Below, piece after piece: positions 34,912 to 44,800 of a DNA stretch of 64,000 bases. Origin of the DNA: Marinilongibacter aquaticus (GTDB taxonomy: Bacteria > Bacteroidota > Bacteroidia > Cytophagales > Spirosomataceae). Position numbers and translations under genes: made by a program. Under the pieces are notes generated by a model. It was not told the origin of the DNA and made no database searches. It saw nothing but the letters and a program-made list of their open reading frames with translations. The stretch spans positions 1,240,001 to 1,304,000 of the forward strand of contig NZ_CP083757.1 of NCBI RefSeq assembly GCF_020149935.1. The letters run 5' to 3'. Positions within the stretch are counted from its first letter, which is position 1. Every line of letters starts with the position of its first letter.

Positions 34912-36219
34912 ATGCCTTTAGTAATAGCCCTGATCGGAATCGTAGCACTCATCTTGCTTATTGCCGTATTCAAATTAGACACTTTCATTTCTTTTATCAT
35001 CGTATCCTTAGGAATCGGCCTGGCCAGCGGGCTTGACGTCGTAGCCGTGGGCGACGCCATAAAGCACGGTGTCGGTAGCACCTTGGGCGATCTCACCTTG
35101 ATCATTGGTTTCGGAGCCATGCTGGGCAAGCTTGTCGCAGAAAGCGGAGCCGCCCAAAAAATAACCGACGCCTTATTGAAGCTCGTGGGCAAAAACAACA
35201 TCCAATGGGGACTCGCACTGGCCGGTTTTATTATCGGCATTCCTCTTTTCTACAATGCCGGGTTCATTATCGTCATCCCTTTGATTTTCGCCATTGCCCA
35301 ATCTTCGGGCTACAATATGCTTTACGTAGGTATTCCAATGTTGGCCTCCCTCTCCGTAGCTCACGGCTATTTGCCGCCCCACCCTTCGCCTGCAGCAATT
35401 TCCTTGCAATTGAATGCCGACTTGGGAAAAACACTGATCTACGGCATCATCGTTTCGATACCCGCAGTCGCCATTGCTGGCCCTATTTTTGCTAAAACAT
35501 TGAAAAGCTATAAGTTGGATTTGGATCCCGCCCTCTTTGGTTTCAAACAAGTGGAAAAAGATAAACTTCCACCGTTGGGCATCAGCCTTTTGGTGGGTTT
35601 AATGCCCGTTATTTTGTTGTCGGCATTTTCGGTGATCAAAGGTTATATGCCCGACAACCAGATTGTGAAACTTTTGGCCCAACCTTATTTCGGCATGCTC
35701 CTCTCGGTATTTATGGCCATTTATTTTCTGGGCATCAAACAAGGGCAAAACTTGGAAAGCATTTCCAAATCACTGGCCGATTCGTTCAAAGACATTTCTG
35801 TTATCTTGTTGATTATCGCCGGAGCCGGAGCTTTGAAAGAAATCCTTTCGGCCACGGGCACGAGCGAATATATTGGGCGAATATTGCACAATGTAGACAT
35901 CAACCCCTTAATTTTGGGCTGGGCTACTGCGGCATTTATTCGAGTTTGCGTAGGCTCTGCCACGGTATCCGGATTGACGGCCGTAGGCATATTGGCTCCG
36001 ATGTTTGCGGCCGAACCCAATTTCAAACCAGAACTTATGGTTTTGGCAATCGGCTCGGGCAGTTTGATCATGGGACACATGAACGATGGCGGCTTTTGGC
36101 TTTTTAAAGAATATTTCAACCTATCAATCAAAGATACTTTGAAAACATGGACGGTAATGGAAACATTGGTCTCTGTTGTCGGCCTTATCGGTGTATTGAT
36201 TTTAAACCTTTTTATATAA
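34912..36219 (+). CDS. GntP family permease (gluconate/organic-acid transporter)
   Basis: The protein has 435 residues with about 12-14 hydrophobic segments. GntP signatures are LIIGFGAMLGKLVAESGAA near residue 65, GIPLFYNAGFIIVIPL near 108, and HGYLPPHPSPAAI near 150. The family imports gluconate, fructuronate and other hydroxy acids by proton symport, and some members carry D-serine. The ridA gene follows directly; RidA deaminates reactive enamines or imines from amino-acid dehydratases, so a hydroxy-amino acid such as D-serine is a plausible substrate (inference). Confidence 0.93.
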   Translation: MPLVIALIGIVALILLIAVFKLDTFISFIIVSLGIGLASGLDVVAVGDAIKHGVGSTLGDLTLIIGFGAMLGKLVAESGAAQKITDALLKLVGKNNIQWGLALAGFIIGIPLFYNAGFIIVIPLIFAIAQSSGYNMLYVGIPMLASLSVAHGYLPPHPSPAAISLQLNADLGKTLIYGIIVSIPAVAIAGPIFAKTLKSYKLDLDPALFGFKQVEKDKLPPLGISLLVGLMPVILLSAFSVIKGYMPDNQIVKLLAQPYFGMLLSVFMAIYFLGIKQGQNLESISKSLADSFKDISVILLIIAGAGALKEILSATGTSEYIGRILHNVDINPLILGWATAAFIRVCVGSATVSGLTAVGILAPMFAAEPNFKPELMVLAIGSGSLIMGHMNDGGFWLFKEYFNLSIKDTLKTWTVMETLVSVVGLIGVLILNLFI

Positions 36220-36693
36220 ATGATTTTCGACGACGTTTTTGAAAAATACGCAGACCGCATTCCTCAGCCACCGGCCCCAAAAGGCGTGTACAAGCCACTA
36301 ATTGTGGTGGGCAATATGGTATATGTAAGCGGTCATGGGCCTGTACAGGCCAACGGGAAATTGATTTTTGGCCGTGTGGGAAGCGAGGTAGATCAGGATT
36401 TTGGTAAAGATGCCGCTCTACAAGTTGGCCTTACCATGCTGGCCACACTCAGAAAACATTTTGGTAGCTTAAAGAAAATCAAAAGGGTGGTCAAGGTTTT
36501 GGGCATGGTAAATGCCGACCCTTGTTTTGAAAGCCATCCCTTTGTGATCAACGGCTGCAGCGAATTGTTTGAAGAAGTGTGGGGCAATGCTATGGGCGTA
36601 GGCTCTCGCAGTGCCGTAGGTTTTGGCTCTCTTCCAGAAAATATAACCGTGGAAATAGAAGCTCAGTTCGAATTGCACGAAGCCGAGGGTTAA
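36220..36693 (+). CDS. RidA (YjgF/L-PSP) family enamine/imine deaminase
   Basis: The protein has 157 residues. It shows the RidA-type sequence VVGNMVYVSGHGPVQANGKLIFGRVG, LTMLATLRKHFGSLKKIKRVVKVLGMVNADP, and ENITVEIEAQFEL. The catalytic Arg of canonical RidA is usually in an RxxV-type segment near the end; here the end is AVGFGSLPENITVEIEA, so this belongs to the wider YjgF superfamily rather than strict RidA. It starts immediately after the gntP stop codon, indicating an operon and translational coupling. Confidence 0.87.
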   Translation: MIFDDVFEKYADRIPQPPAPKGVYKPLIVVGNMVYVSGHGPVQANGKLIFGRVGSEVDQDFGKDAALQVGLTMLATLRKHFGSLKKIKRVVKVLGMVNADPCFESHPFVINGCSELFEEVWGNAMGVGSRSAVGFGSLPENITVEIEAQFELHEAEG

Positions 36694-36706
36694 GGGCGGA
36701 TCGAAC

Positions 36707-36737
36707 ATTGTACGCACAATTTCTGTTTTGCAAACAG
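36707..36737. promoter_or_regulatory. Two adjacent inverted repeats upstream of nadE
   Basis: ATTGT-ACGC-ACAAT (36707-36720) is followed at once by CTGTTT-TGC-AAACAG (36723-36737). They lie between the ridA stop and the nadE start and could be regulator-binding sites. No T tract follows, so a terminator is less likely. Confidence 0.3.
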
Positions 36738-36756
36738 GCATCGAAAAATCACTTGA

Positions 36757-38793
36757 ATGAAACTGTTGAAAGTAGGCTCTGGGGTAGTCAACCAAACTCC
36801 GATGGATTGGGAACAAAACAAAGCCAATCTCGTCGAGACAATAGAAGCGGCCAAAGAAGCCCATGTGGATATCCTTTGCTTACCTGAACTGGCCATTACC
36901 GCCTATGGCTGTGAAGATGCTTTCCATTCGCCTAATTTATGCGAACAGGCCATCGAATCGCTTTTAGACATAAAAGAGCACTGTGTCGGCATGATTGTCT
37001 GTGTGGGCCTCCCTCTTTCATTCAACAGCCGCCTTTACAATACCGCTTGCCTTATTGCCAATCGGCAAATTCTGGGTTTCGTGTGCAAGCAACATTTACC
37101 CAATTACGGGATATTTTATGAAGACCGCTGGTTTCAGCGTTGGCCCGCAGGCCAAAAAAGCGTCGTGCAAATTGGGCATCAAACCTACCCTATCGGCGAC
37201 TTGCTTTTTGAAATCGACGGCATACGCATCGGCATTGAAATCTGTGAAGACGCCTGGGTTCCGCAAAGACCTGGCGAAAAACAGTTCCGTCATGGCGTAG
37301 ATATCATTCTCAATCCGAGTGCCTCCCCTTTCGAGTTCTTCAAGTTTCAAACACGCGAAAGACTCATTATCGAGTCTTCTCGGATGTACAATTGCACCTA
37401 CATCTACGCCAATTTGTTGGGTAACGAAGCCGGAAGATTGATTTTTGATGGCGACGCCCAAATAGCTTCGAACGGACAATTGTTGGCATCCAGTCCTCGC
37501 TTTAGCTACGCCAACCATACCCTGACCACGGCCATAGTTGATTTGGAAACCGCTTTGGTGGACGCCATGAAAATCAAAACAAGAGGCGAAAATATCGACA
37601 ACTTGATTCGGTACGATTATGCCTTGGACAATGACCATGCTCCGGTAATTCAGGAAGCGGAACTCGAACCCTTTGAAAAAGGCGGATTTCTAAAAGAAGA
37701 AGAATTCGCACGGGGCGTTTGCTTGGCCCTTTTCGATTACCTCAGAAAATCGAGGTCACAAGGCTTTACCATTTCGCTTTCGGGCGGAGCCGACTCTAGC
37801 TCAATTGCCGCCCTTTGTGGCTTGATGATCCGGCTGGGCGACGAAAGCATTGGGCTCGAAGCCTTTAAAAATAAACTTGCTCACATCGCCAAAATCCAAG
37901 AAAAAGAAACAGTCGAAGATATTGGTCGGGAAATTATCTATACCATTTACCAAGGCACCGAAAACAGCTCGGATGAAACCAGAAATTCAGCTCGAGCATT
38001 GGCCGAATCTGTGGGAGCCAAATTCTATTCCATCGAAATCAACGAGCTTGTCGCACAATACACCCAACTGATTGAAGAGCAAATAGACCGAAAACTGACT
38101 TGGGAAAATGACGACATCGCTCTGCAAAACATACAAGCCCGTGTGCGTGCCCCGTCGGTTTGGCTCTTGACCAACATCACCAATAATTTGCTTCTTTCGA
38201 CCTCCAATCGCTCGGAAGCGGCTGTGGGCTATGCCACAATGGACGGCGATACCGCAGGAAGTTTGAGCCCCATTGCAGGGATAGACAAGCATTGGCTTCG
38301 GAAATGGTTGATATGGCTGGAAAAAACGGGCTGTGAAGTAAAAGGAAAGCACATTCGCATCGAAGGTTTAAAATACGTCAATGCCCTGAATCCGACGGCC
38401 GAACTGAGACCCAAAGAGTTTGCCCAAACTGACGAGAAAGACCTGATGCCCTACGAAATCTTGGATGCCATCGAAAAACTGGCCATCAAAGACAAGAAAT
38501 CTCCTTTAGAAGCATTCCGGTATTTGGAATGCCAGTTCAACTCCGCATTCAGCCGTTCGCAATTGGCCTTTTGGATTAAGCGTTTCTACACACTTTGGAG
38601 CAGAAACCAATGGAAAAGAGAACGTTATGCCATTTCTTTCCACCTCGACAACCGAAACCTTGATCCTAGAAGCTGGTGCAGATTCCCGATTCTGAGCGGA
38701 GGATTCAAAAAAGAATTGGAAGAACTCGAGGATTATCTGAGCGGATTGCCTTCTAAGAAAAGCGGCGGTATTGGATTCAGGCAAAAGAACTAA
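36757..38793 (+). CDS. nadE: Glutamine-dependent NAD(+) synthase
   Basis: The protein has 678 residues and is the last enzyme of NAD synthesis. The N-terminal nitrilase-type amidase domain has the triad Glu44 (LCLPELAITAYGCED), Lys near 111 (CKQHLPNYGIF) and Cys163 (IGIEICEDAW). The C-terminal synthetase domain has the P-loop SGGADSSS from residue 342, then SNRSEAAVGYATMDGDTAGSLSPI and the C-terminal EAFRYLECQFNSAF. The two domains together and the length match the glutamine-using class. Its stop codon overlaps the stop codon of the convergent gene (CTAA shared). Confidence 0.96.
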   Translation: MKLLKVGSGVVNQTPMDWEQNKANLVETIEAAKEAHVDILCLPELAITAYGCEDAFHSPNLCEQAIESLLDIKEHCVGMIVCVGLPLSFNSRLYNTACLIANRQILGFVCKQHLPNYGIFYEDRWFQRWPAGQKSVVQIGHQTYPIGDLLFEIDGIRIGIEICEDAWVPQRPGEKQFRHGVDIILNPSASPFEFFKFQTRERLIIESSRMYNCTYIYANLLGNEAGRLIFDGDAQIASNGQLLASSPRFSYANHTLTTAIVDLETALVDAMKIKTRGENIDNLIRYDYALDNDHAPVIQEAELEPFEKGGFLKEEEFARGVCLALFDYLRKSRSQGFTISLSGGADSSSIAALCGLMIRLGDESIGLEAFKNKLAHIAKIQEKETVEDIGREIIYTIYQGTENSSDETRNSARALAESVGAKFYSIEINELVAQYTQLIEEQIDRKLTWENDDIALQNIQARVRAPSVWLLTNITNNLLLSTSNRSEAAVGYATMDGDTAGSLSPIAGIDKHWLRKWLIWLEKTGCEVKGKHIRIEGLKYVNALNPTAELRPKEFAQTDEKDLMPYEILDAIEKLAIKDKKSPLEAFRYLECQFNSAFSRSQLAFWIKRFYTLWSRNQWKRERYAISFHLDNRNLDPRSWCRFPILSGGFKKELEELEDYLSGLPSKKSGGIGFRQKN

Positions 38794-39884
38794 TCCAAAA
38801 TGCCCAAGCGGGCGATAATGGGATAATGGTCTGAATTGGGCACGCTTTGCAAAGTTTCGAATTCCAGAGCCTGAAATTTTTGGGGGTCGAAAAACACATT
38901 GTCTATTCGTAAAAAGCTGGGCAATTTGTGGTATGTAAACCCAAATCCATTCCCCGATTTCTCGAAAGCATTATCCAATTTGCGATGCACACGCCCATAC
39001 GCATAACCATAGGGCAACTCATTCAAATCGCCCGCCAAAATTACCGGATAGGGACTCTGATCGATCAATTCCTCCAATTCTTTCACCTGCACTGCCCGAT
39101 CTTTAAAACCCGACTTCAGTTGGCTGAGGATATTCCGAGTCTCCTTTTTCATAGTTTCGTCATTCTCGGAAGCAATCACCTTCTCGACACGAATCCCCAT
39201 CGATTTCGTCTGAATGTTGAACACACGAATGGTATCCGTATTCACTGCAATATCGGCGATCAAAACCCCATTGTTGTTTGTTTTCCATGAAAACTCCTCT
39301 TTGTGCACAATAGGATATTTCGAAAAAATGGCCAAACCTATGGCCCCGTTCACACGGTCTTTATCGATTTCGGAGTGCATATACGTATAATGCGGATAAC
39401 CTTTCGACAAAACCTCAAATGTATTCAAAAATGGATGTCCATTGCGGTTGTACAATTCTTGGAAGCACTTGATATCTACCGAAATGGTGTCCATTGCATA
39501 GACCAAGTCTTCCACAGGCTTGGGTTCGATCTGTGCTCTTGCATTGTCGCAGTACATTACATTATAGCTGAGCACCTGCAAAGATTTCCCCTTAAATTCG
39601 GAAGAATTGTCGGCGTGGAAAGTCAATGTGCGTTTCCAAAGCGGGAAAGCTGCGAGCAAAATGAAAAATGACAGCAAAAACCGCCAAGATTTCGCCAGGG
39701 CATACACGATCATGAAAAACAGGTTGGCGGCGAAAGCCAAAGGGACAGAAAGCATCAAAAAACCCGCAAACCAGTGGTTGATATCCGCCGCATATGAAAT
39801 TTGGAACACCAACAAACTGTAAAGAGCGACCAAGAAATTGATCAGAAAGAAAAATTTATGTATAAAGTCCTTTACGATTTGCAC
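38790..39884 (-). CDS. Membrane-anchored endonuclease/exonuclease/phosphatase family protein
   Basis: I place the start at GTG 39884, giving 364 residues; the frame stays open further, but the GTG lies just downstream of a TATCTTTC promoter-like element and the usual family form begins with two or three membrane segments, as here (FFLINFLVALYSLLVFQ, FLMLSVPLAFAANLFFMIVY, WRFLLSFFILLAAFPLW). The EEP domain follows: VLSYNVMY near the linker, CFQELYNRNGHPFLN, AGDLNELPYG, and SDHYPIIARL at the end. The catalytic His is in SDHYP. The large domain should face the periplasm. Substrate unknown. Confidence 0.82.
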   Translation of the reverse strand: MQIVKDFIHKFFFLINFLVALYSLLVFQISYAADINHWFAGFLMLSVPLAFAANLFFMIVYALAKSWRFLLSFFILLAAFPLWKRTLTFHADNSSEFKGKSLQVLSYNVMYCDNARAQIEPKPVEDLVYAMDTISVDIKCFQELYNRNGHPFLNTFEVLSKGYPHYTYMHSEIDKDRVNGAIGLAIFSKYPIVHKEEFSWKTNNNGVLIADIAVNTDTIRVFNIQTKSMGIRVEKVIASENDETMKKETRNILSQLKSGFKDRAVQVKELEELIDQSPYPVILAGDLNELPYGYAYGRVHRKLDNAFEKSGNGFGFTYHKLPSFLRIDNVFFDPQKFQALEFETLQSVPNSDHYPIIARLGILD

Positions 39885-39903
39885 GACAGTTGATATAGAA
39901 ATC

Positions 39904-39911
39904 GAAAGATA
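39904..39911 (-). promoter_or_regulatory. Candidate -7 element for the EEP membrane gene
   Basis: On the minus strand this is TATCTTTC, one mismatch from TAnnTTTG. It supports the GTG start at 39884, with a leader of roughly 13 bases. Confidence 0.33.
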
Positions 39912-39971
39912 AGTGATAAAACTTGTACTCGTGAAGCATTCTAAAGAATAAAGGAAAAATAAGATCAAAAA

Positions 39972-40002
39972 TTGGGCAATTGGAATAATTAACCTAATTT
40001 TG
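39972..40002 (+). promoter_or_regulatory. Promoter of rimP-nusA-infB
   Basis: TTG, 20 bases, TAATTTTG: a full match to the Bacteroidota promoter. Transcription should begin around 40009, 60 bases before rimP, just ahead of a hairpin. Confidence 0.65.
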
Positions 40003-40020
40003 CGGAAGAATTGGAGTGTT

Positions 40021-40046
40021 AAGGAGGGCGTCAATCCTCCTTTTTT
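40021..40046 (+). terminator. Leader terminator/attenuator upstream of rimP
   Basis: AAGGAGG (40021-40027) pairs with CCTCCTT (40036-40042) around an 8-base loop, and T continues to 40046. The hairpin lies about 12 bases after the predicted start site, inside the leader. The left arm is a perfect Shine-Dalgarno sequence and the right arm matches the 16S anti-Shine-Dalgarno. Likely attenuator of the operon. Confidence 0.6.
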
Positions 40047-40071
40047 ATTGCACATTATTTTTTTTAGACGC

Positions 40072-40533
40072 ATGGTGACTTCAGACTTGATCGAGAATGT
40101 GCTGAGGGAAATTTCTCCTGACGACAGGTTCTACCTTGTCGATTTTCGGGTGAGCAGCTCGAAAATCAAAAAAAAGGTAACCGTGTTGGTAGATACAGAC
40201 GAAGGCATCGGAATAGATGAGTGCACGCAGATAAGCCGTGCTCTTGGAGAGGCACTCGACGAACAGATTGAAGACACCTACACGCTGGAAGTCTCCTCGC
40301 CCGGATTGGACCAGCCCTTGAAACTTCCTCGTCAATTCAAGAAAAATGTGGGCCGCGAATTGAGTCTTTTATGTGCAGATGGCACGGAATTGAAAGGGGA
40401 GTTGTTAGCAATAGAAGGCGAAAGCATTTCGATTCAACCAAAAAAGAAAAAAAAGGAAAAGACAAATCCTGAGACTGTCACTTTGGCCTTGGATGAAATC
40501 AAGCAAGCAAAAGTTCAGGTTTCATTTAAATAA
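40072..40533 (+). CDS. rimP: Ribosome maturation factor RimP
   Basis: I use the ATG at 40072 (153 residues, MVTSDLIENVL); longer starts would run into the leader hairpin. The N-terminal domain has SPDDRFYLVDFRV and the DECTQISRALGEALDE segment; then YTLEVSSPGLDQPLK, the family hallmark; and the C-terminal Sm-like domain (ELSLLCADGTELKGELLAIEGE...TLALDEIKQAKVQ). It aids 30S subunit assembly. It starts a three-gene operon with nusA and infB, the order found widely in bacteria. Confidence 0.95.
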   Translation: MVTSDLIENVLREISPDDRFYLVDFRVSSSKIKKKVTVLVDTDEGIGIDECTQISRALGEALDEQIEDTYTLEVSSPGLDQPLKLPRQFKKNVGRELSLLCADGTELKGELLAIEGESISIQPKKKKKEKTNPETVTLALDEIKQAKVQVSFK

Positions 40534-40557
40534 CAGTAACGACTTAGATAAAATCGT

Positions 40558-41802
40558 ATGCACAGTGGAGAATTAGTTGCTTCATTTGCGGAGTTTGCCC
40601 GCGAAAAGAACATTGATCGTCCGACGATGATCTCGATCTTAGAAGAGGTGTTGAGGACAATGATTCGTAAGAAATTTGAGGATGATCATAATTTCGACAT
40701 CATCCTGAATGCCGAATCTGGTGATTTGGAAATGTGGCGTACACGTGAGATTGTAGACGATAATTCAGAAGATATCTGGGATCACGACAAGATTCCTTTG
40801 AGTGAAGCGAAGAAAATCGAGCCTGATTTCGAAATCGGTGAAGAAGTGGCAGAAGAGGTAAAATTGGAAGATTTCGGACGCCGAGTAGTCCAAACAGCCC
40901 GCCAAACCTTAATCCAGAGAGTAAAAGATTTGGAAAAAGAGATGTTGTACAATTTGTACAAAGATCAAGTAGGCGAGCTTGTGAATGTAGAAGTGTACCA
41001 GATTTTGGGTCGCGAGGTTATTTGCCTTGACCAAGACGGCAACGAACTTTCTTTGCCGAAATTCGAGCAAATCCCGAAAGACCGTTTCCGTAAAGGAAAT
41101 AGCATCCGTGCCGTAGTGCACAAAGCCGAGTTGAACAACGGCAATCCGCGTGTTTTGCTGTCCAGAACTTCGCCCGTATTTCTTGAACGTCTTTTTGAGT
41201 TGGAAATACCCGAAATTATGGACGGTTTGATTTCGATCAAAAAGATTGTGCGTGAACCCGGCGAGCGTGCCAAGGTGGCTGTGGAATCTTTCGACGATCG
41301 CATCGATCCGGTAGGAGCCTGCGTGGGGATGAAAGGAAGCCGAATTCACAGCATTGTGCGTGAATTGGAAAATGAAAATATCGACGTGATCCAATGGACA
41401 GAAAACATGCCGCTCTTGATTTCGAGAGCCTTGAGTCCTGCGAAGATCAGTTCGGTACAGATTGACGAGAACGGAGAACGTGCTTCAGTATTCCTAAAAC
41501 CAGACCAAGTGTCTTTGGCGATTGGTCGTGGTGGTTTGAATATCAAGCTGGCCAGCCGACTAATTGGAATGGAATTGGATGTTTTCCGGGATATAGAGCA
41601 AGATTTTATCGAAGAGGATGTAGATTTGATGGAATTTTCGGACGAAATCGAAAAATGGATTTTGGACGAGTTGCATAAGATCGGCCTTGACACGGCAAAA
41701 TCTGTTCTGGCTCTTACCAAAGAAGAGTTGGTAAGAAGAACCGAGCTCGAAGAAGAGACGGTGAGTGATGTATTAGAAATTTTGAAGAAAGAATTTGAAT
41801 AG
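40558..41802 (+). CDS. nusA: Transcription termination/antitermination factor NusA
   Basis: The protein has 414 residues: N-terminal RNA polymerase-binding domain (residues 1-125), S1 domain (about 135-200, GELVNVEVYQILGREVI), KH1 and KH2 (about 210-345; KVAVESFDDRIDPVGACVGMKGSRIHSIVREL and VSLAIGRGGLNIKLASRL). It ends in a short helix-rich tail and lacks the two acidic repeats of E. coli NusA. It lies 24 bases after rimP and 69 before infB. Autoregulation through a leader terminator is known for the E. coli homologous operon. Confidence 0.97.
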   Translation: MHSGELVASFAEFAREKNIDRPTMISILEEVLRTMIRKKFEDDHNFDIILNAESGDLEMWRTREIVDDNSEDIWDHDKIPLSEAKKIEPDFEIGEEVAEEVKLEDFGRRVVQTARQTLIQRVKDLEKEMLYNLYKDQVGELVNVEVYQILGREVICLDQDGNELSLPKFEQIPKDRFRKGNSIRAVVHKAELNNGNPRVLLSRTSPVFLERLFELEIPEIMDGLISIKKIVREPGERAKVAVESFDDRIDPVGACVGMKGSRIHSIVRELENENIDVIQWTENMPLLISRALSPAKISSVQIDENGERASVFLKPDQVSLAIGRGGLNIKLASRLIGMELDVFRDIEQDFIEEDVDLMEFSDEIEKWILDELHKIGLDTAKSVLALTKEELVRRTELEEETVSDVLEILKKEFE

Positions 41803-41871
41803 AATGGTCCTCACAGGCTGTTTTATTAAGTTTAGAAATCCAAACCAAAAAGAATCGGATAACCAAGTTAT

Positions 41872-44800
41872 ATGGCAGACAATAAAGTGATGCGGTTGAG
41901 CCTGGCGGCAAGAAAGTTAAACGTGAGTGTTTCGCACGTTGTGGATGTTCTTGCTGGAAAAGGACATGACGTTGACAGCAATCCAAACGCCAAGTTAAGC
42001 TCAGATTTGTTGGAGATTCTGCAGAAAGAGTTCAATTCAAACGAACTTTTGGGACACTCTTCGAGTGATACCCGCAGCGAAGCTCCAAAGAATCCTAAAA
42101 CGGCTGACTCCGACTCAGAAATTCTTTATTTTAGAGAAGAGCCCGAGGAAAAACCAGCTCCAACAACTGAGAAAGTAAAATTCGACAACAATTTGGAAGG
42201 GCCTAAAGTAGTAGGCAAGATAGACTTGGACAAAAAACCAACGCCTGCCCCTGCTCCCACCAAAGAAGAAAAGCCTGAACCGCAGGAAATTAAAGAAGAA
42301 AAGCCAATTGAAGAGCCGGTAGCAGAAAAGCCGGTTATTAAAGAGGAGGCTCCGCAGCCACCCGTGCAAGAAGAAAAACCACAAGTAGTAGAACAAACTC
42401 CAGTGGTTCCCGTAGAAGAGAAAAAAGCGGAAGAGCCTAAAGCAGAAGTAAAACCCAAAGAGGAAGAGAAACCCAATCCCCCAAAAGAGATTGTAGAGCC
42501 TGTGGCCGAAGTGAAAAAGCCAGAGCCTCAGAAGGTGGATCCCCCTAAGGCAGAAGCAAAAAAAGAGAAGCCAGAAGACAAAAAAGAAGTGAAGCCTACG
42601 CCAATCGAGAAAAAAGTAGAGGCTCCAGCCGCAAAAGAGCAACCCAAGGCCCCAGAAGCTGAGAAAAGTCAGCTTATCAAAGCCAAAGGTGATAAATTGG
42701 CTGGGCTGACCGTCTTGGGAAAAATTGAACTCCCAGTAGACAAAAAGGCTGAAGCCAAAGACGACAAAAAGAAACGCAAACGCAAACGCGTGAGTCGTCT
42801 TGAAAAGCTCACTCAGATTACTGACCAACAGTATTACAAGAAAAAGGAACAAACCTCGGGTGGTCCTGGAAATACCGCCGGAAACAACAATGGCCCGAAC
42901 AATAGAAACACCGACAATAAGAAAGGCGGTGGTGCTGGAGCCAATAGAAACAAAAAAGGTGGACACCAGAAAGAAGAGCTGACCCAAGAGGACATCAAGG
43001 ATAGCATCAAGCAAACCATGGCCAAAATGAAGGCCAGAGGAAATGACTTTGGTGCCAAACACCGTCGTGAAAAACGAAGAAGCCGTGCCGAGCAGGCGGA
43101 AAGAGATCAGGAGCTCGAAAACCAACAGAGCACAATTCTGAAAGTGACCGAATTCATTTCGGCGGCCGAATTGGCGTCTCTGATGGATGTATCGATCAAC
43201 GAGATCATTTCTACAGCCATGCAATTGGGCATGTTTGTCTCCATCAACCAACGATTGGATGCTGAATCCATTCAGCTAATTGCTCTCGAATACAATTTCG
43301 ACGTAGAGTTTATCTCTGCGGAAGAAGAGATTCAAGGAGACAATTTGGAAGTGGAAGACAAGGAAGAAGACTTGAAACCGCGTGCTCCGATTGTAACCAT
43401 CATGGGTCACGTCGATCACGGTAAAACCTCATTGCTCGATCACATTCGTGCTTCTAAAGTAGCCAGTGGCGAAGCGGGTGGAATTACCCAGCACATTGGA
43501 GCATACAGTGTGCAGATGACCGAAGGCGAGAATGCAGGAAAATCCATCACATTCCTCGATACACCGGGTCACGAAGCCTTTACGGCCATGCGTGCTCGTG
43601 GTGCAAAAATTACCGATGTGGTAATCATTGTGATTGCAGCAGACGACTCTGTGATGCCGCAAACACGCGAGGCGATAAACCACGCTCAGAATGCGGGTGT
43701 GCCCATCGTATTTGCCCTGAACAAAATCGACAAGCCTGGAGCGAATCCCGATAAAATTCGTGAAGACTTGAGTAAAGAAAATATTCTTGTAGAATCTTGG
43801 GGCGGTAAATTCCAAGAGCAAGAAGTTTCGGCGAAAAGCGGTATCGGTATCGACGAGCTACTCGACAAAGTACTTCTTGAAGCCGAATTGCTCGAATTGA
43901 AAGCCAATCCAGACCGCGATGCAGACGGTACAGTAATCGAAGCTTCTTTGGATAAAGGTCGTGGATATGTATCGACTATGCTTGTACAAGCGGGCACCTT
44001 AAAAGTGGGAGACATCGTACTCGCCGGACAATATTTTGGACGTGTGAGAGCCATGGTCGACGCCTTAGGTGAACGCATTGCAGAAGCTGGCCCATCCACA
44101 CCCGTACAAATTTTGGGTTTACCGGGAGCTCCGCAAGCTGGGGATAAATTCAACGTGATGGAATCGGATAGAGAAGCCCGCGAAATTGCCAACAAGCGTG
44201 AGCAAATCATTCGTGAACAAAGTATTCGAGCCAAACGACACATTACGCTGGACGAAATCGGAAGAAGAAAAGCCATTGGTTCGTTCAAAGAGCTTAGCGT
44301 TATCGTGAAAGGTGATGTGGACGGTTCTGTGGAAGCCTTGTCTGATTCATTGTTGAAACTTTCGACCGACGAAGTACAAGTGAAAATCATTCACAAAGGC
44401 GTGGGTCAGATTTCCGAATCGGATGTACTCTTGGCCAGTGCAGCAGATGCCATTATCATTGGTTTCCAAGTGAGGCCATCGGCCAATGCACGCAAAATTG
44501 CTGAAAACGAGGAAATCGAAATCAGATTGTACTCCATCATCTACGATGCCATCAACGAGATCAAAGACGCGATGGAAGGTATGCTTGCTCCTACCGAAGA
44601 GGAATTCGTTACCGGAAATATCGAGGTGCGTGAAATATTCAAGATTTCGAAAATTGGTACCATTGCAGGTAGCTACGTACTCGATGGCTATGTGAAACGC
44701 TCGAACAAAGTGCGTATCATTCGCGAAGGTATTGTATTGCACGAAGGACAAATCGCTCAGTTGAAACGATTTAAGGACGATGTATCGGAAGTGAAAGCGG

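Noticed and set aside
38790-40073. A longer N-terminus (to 40073) for the membrane EEP gene
   Set aside because: It would cover the rimP promoter and leader hairpin and place unlikely sequence before the first membrane helix. The GTG at 39884 near a -7-like element fits the family better.
42240-42700. Glu/Pro/Lys-rich repeats in infB as possible tandem DNA repeats
   Set aside because: The repetition is at the amino-acid level with varied codons, as usual in the IF-2 linker; no exact DNA repeat unit.
42115-43251. A 378-codon minus-strand frame opposite infB, rich in Phe, Leu and Ser
   Set aside because: It mirrors the Lys/Glu/Pro-rich IF-2 linker; the Phe-rich composition is what the complement of that repeat gives. 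No protein evidence.
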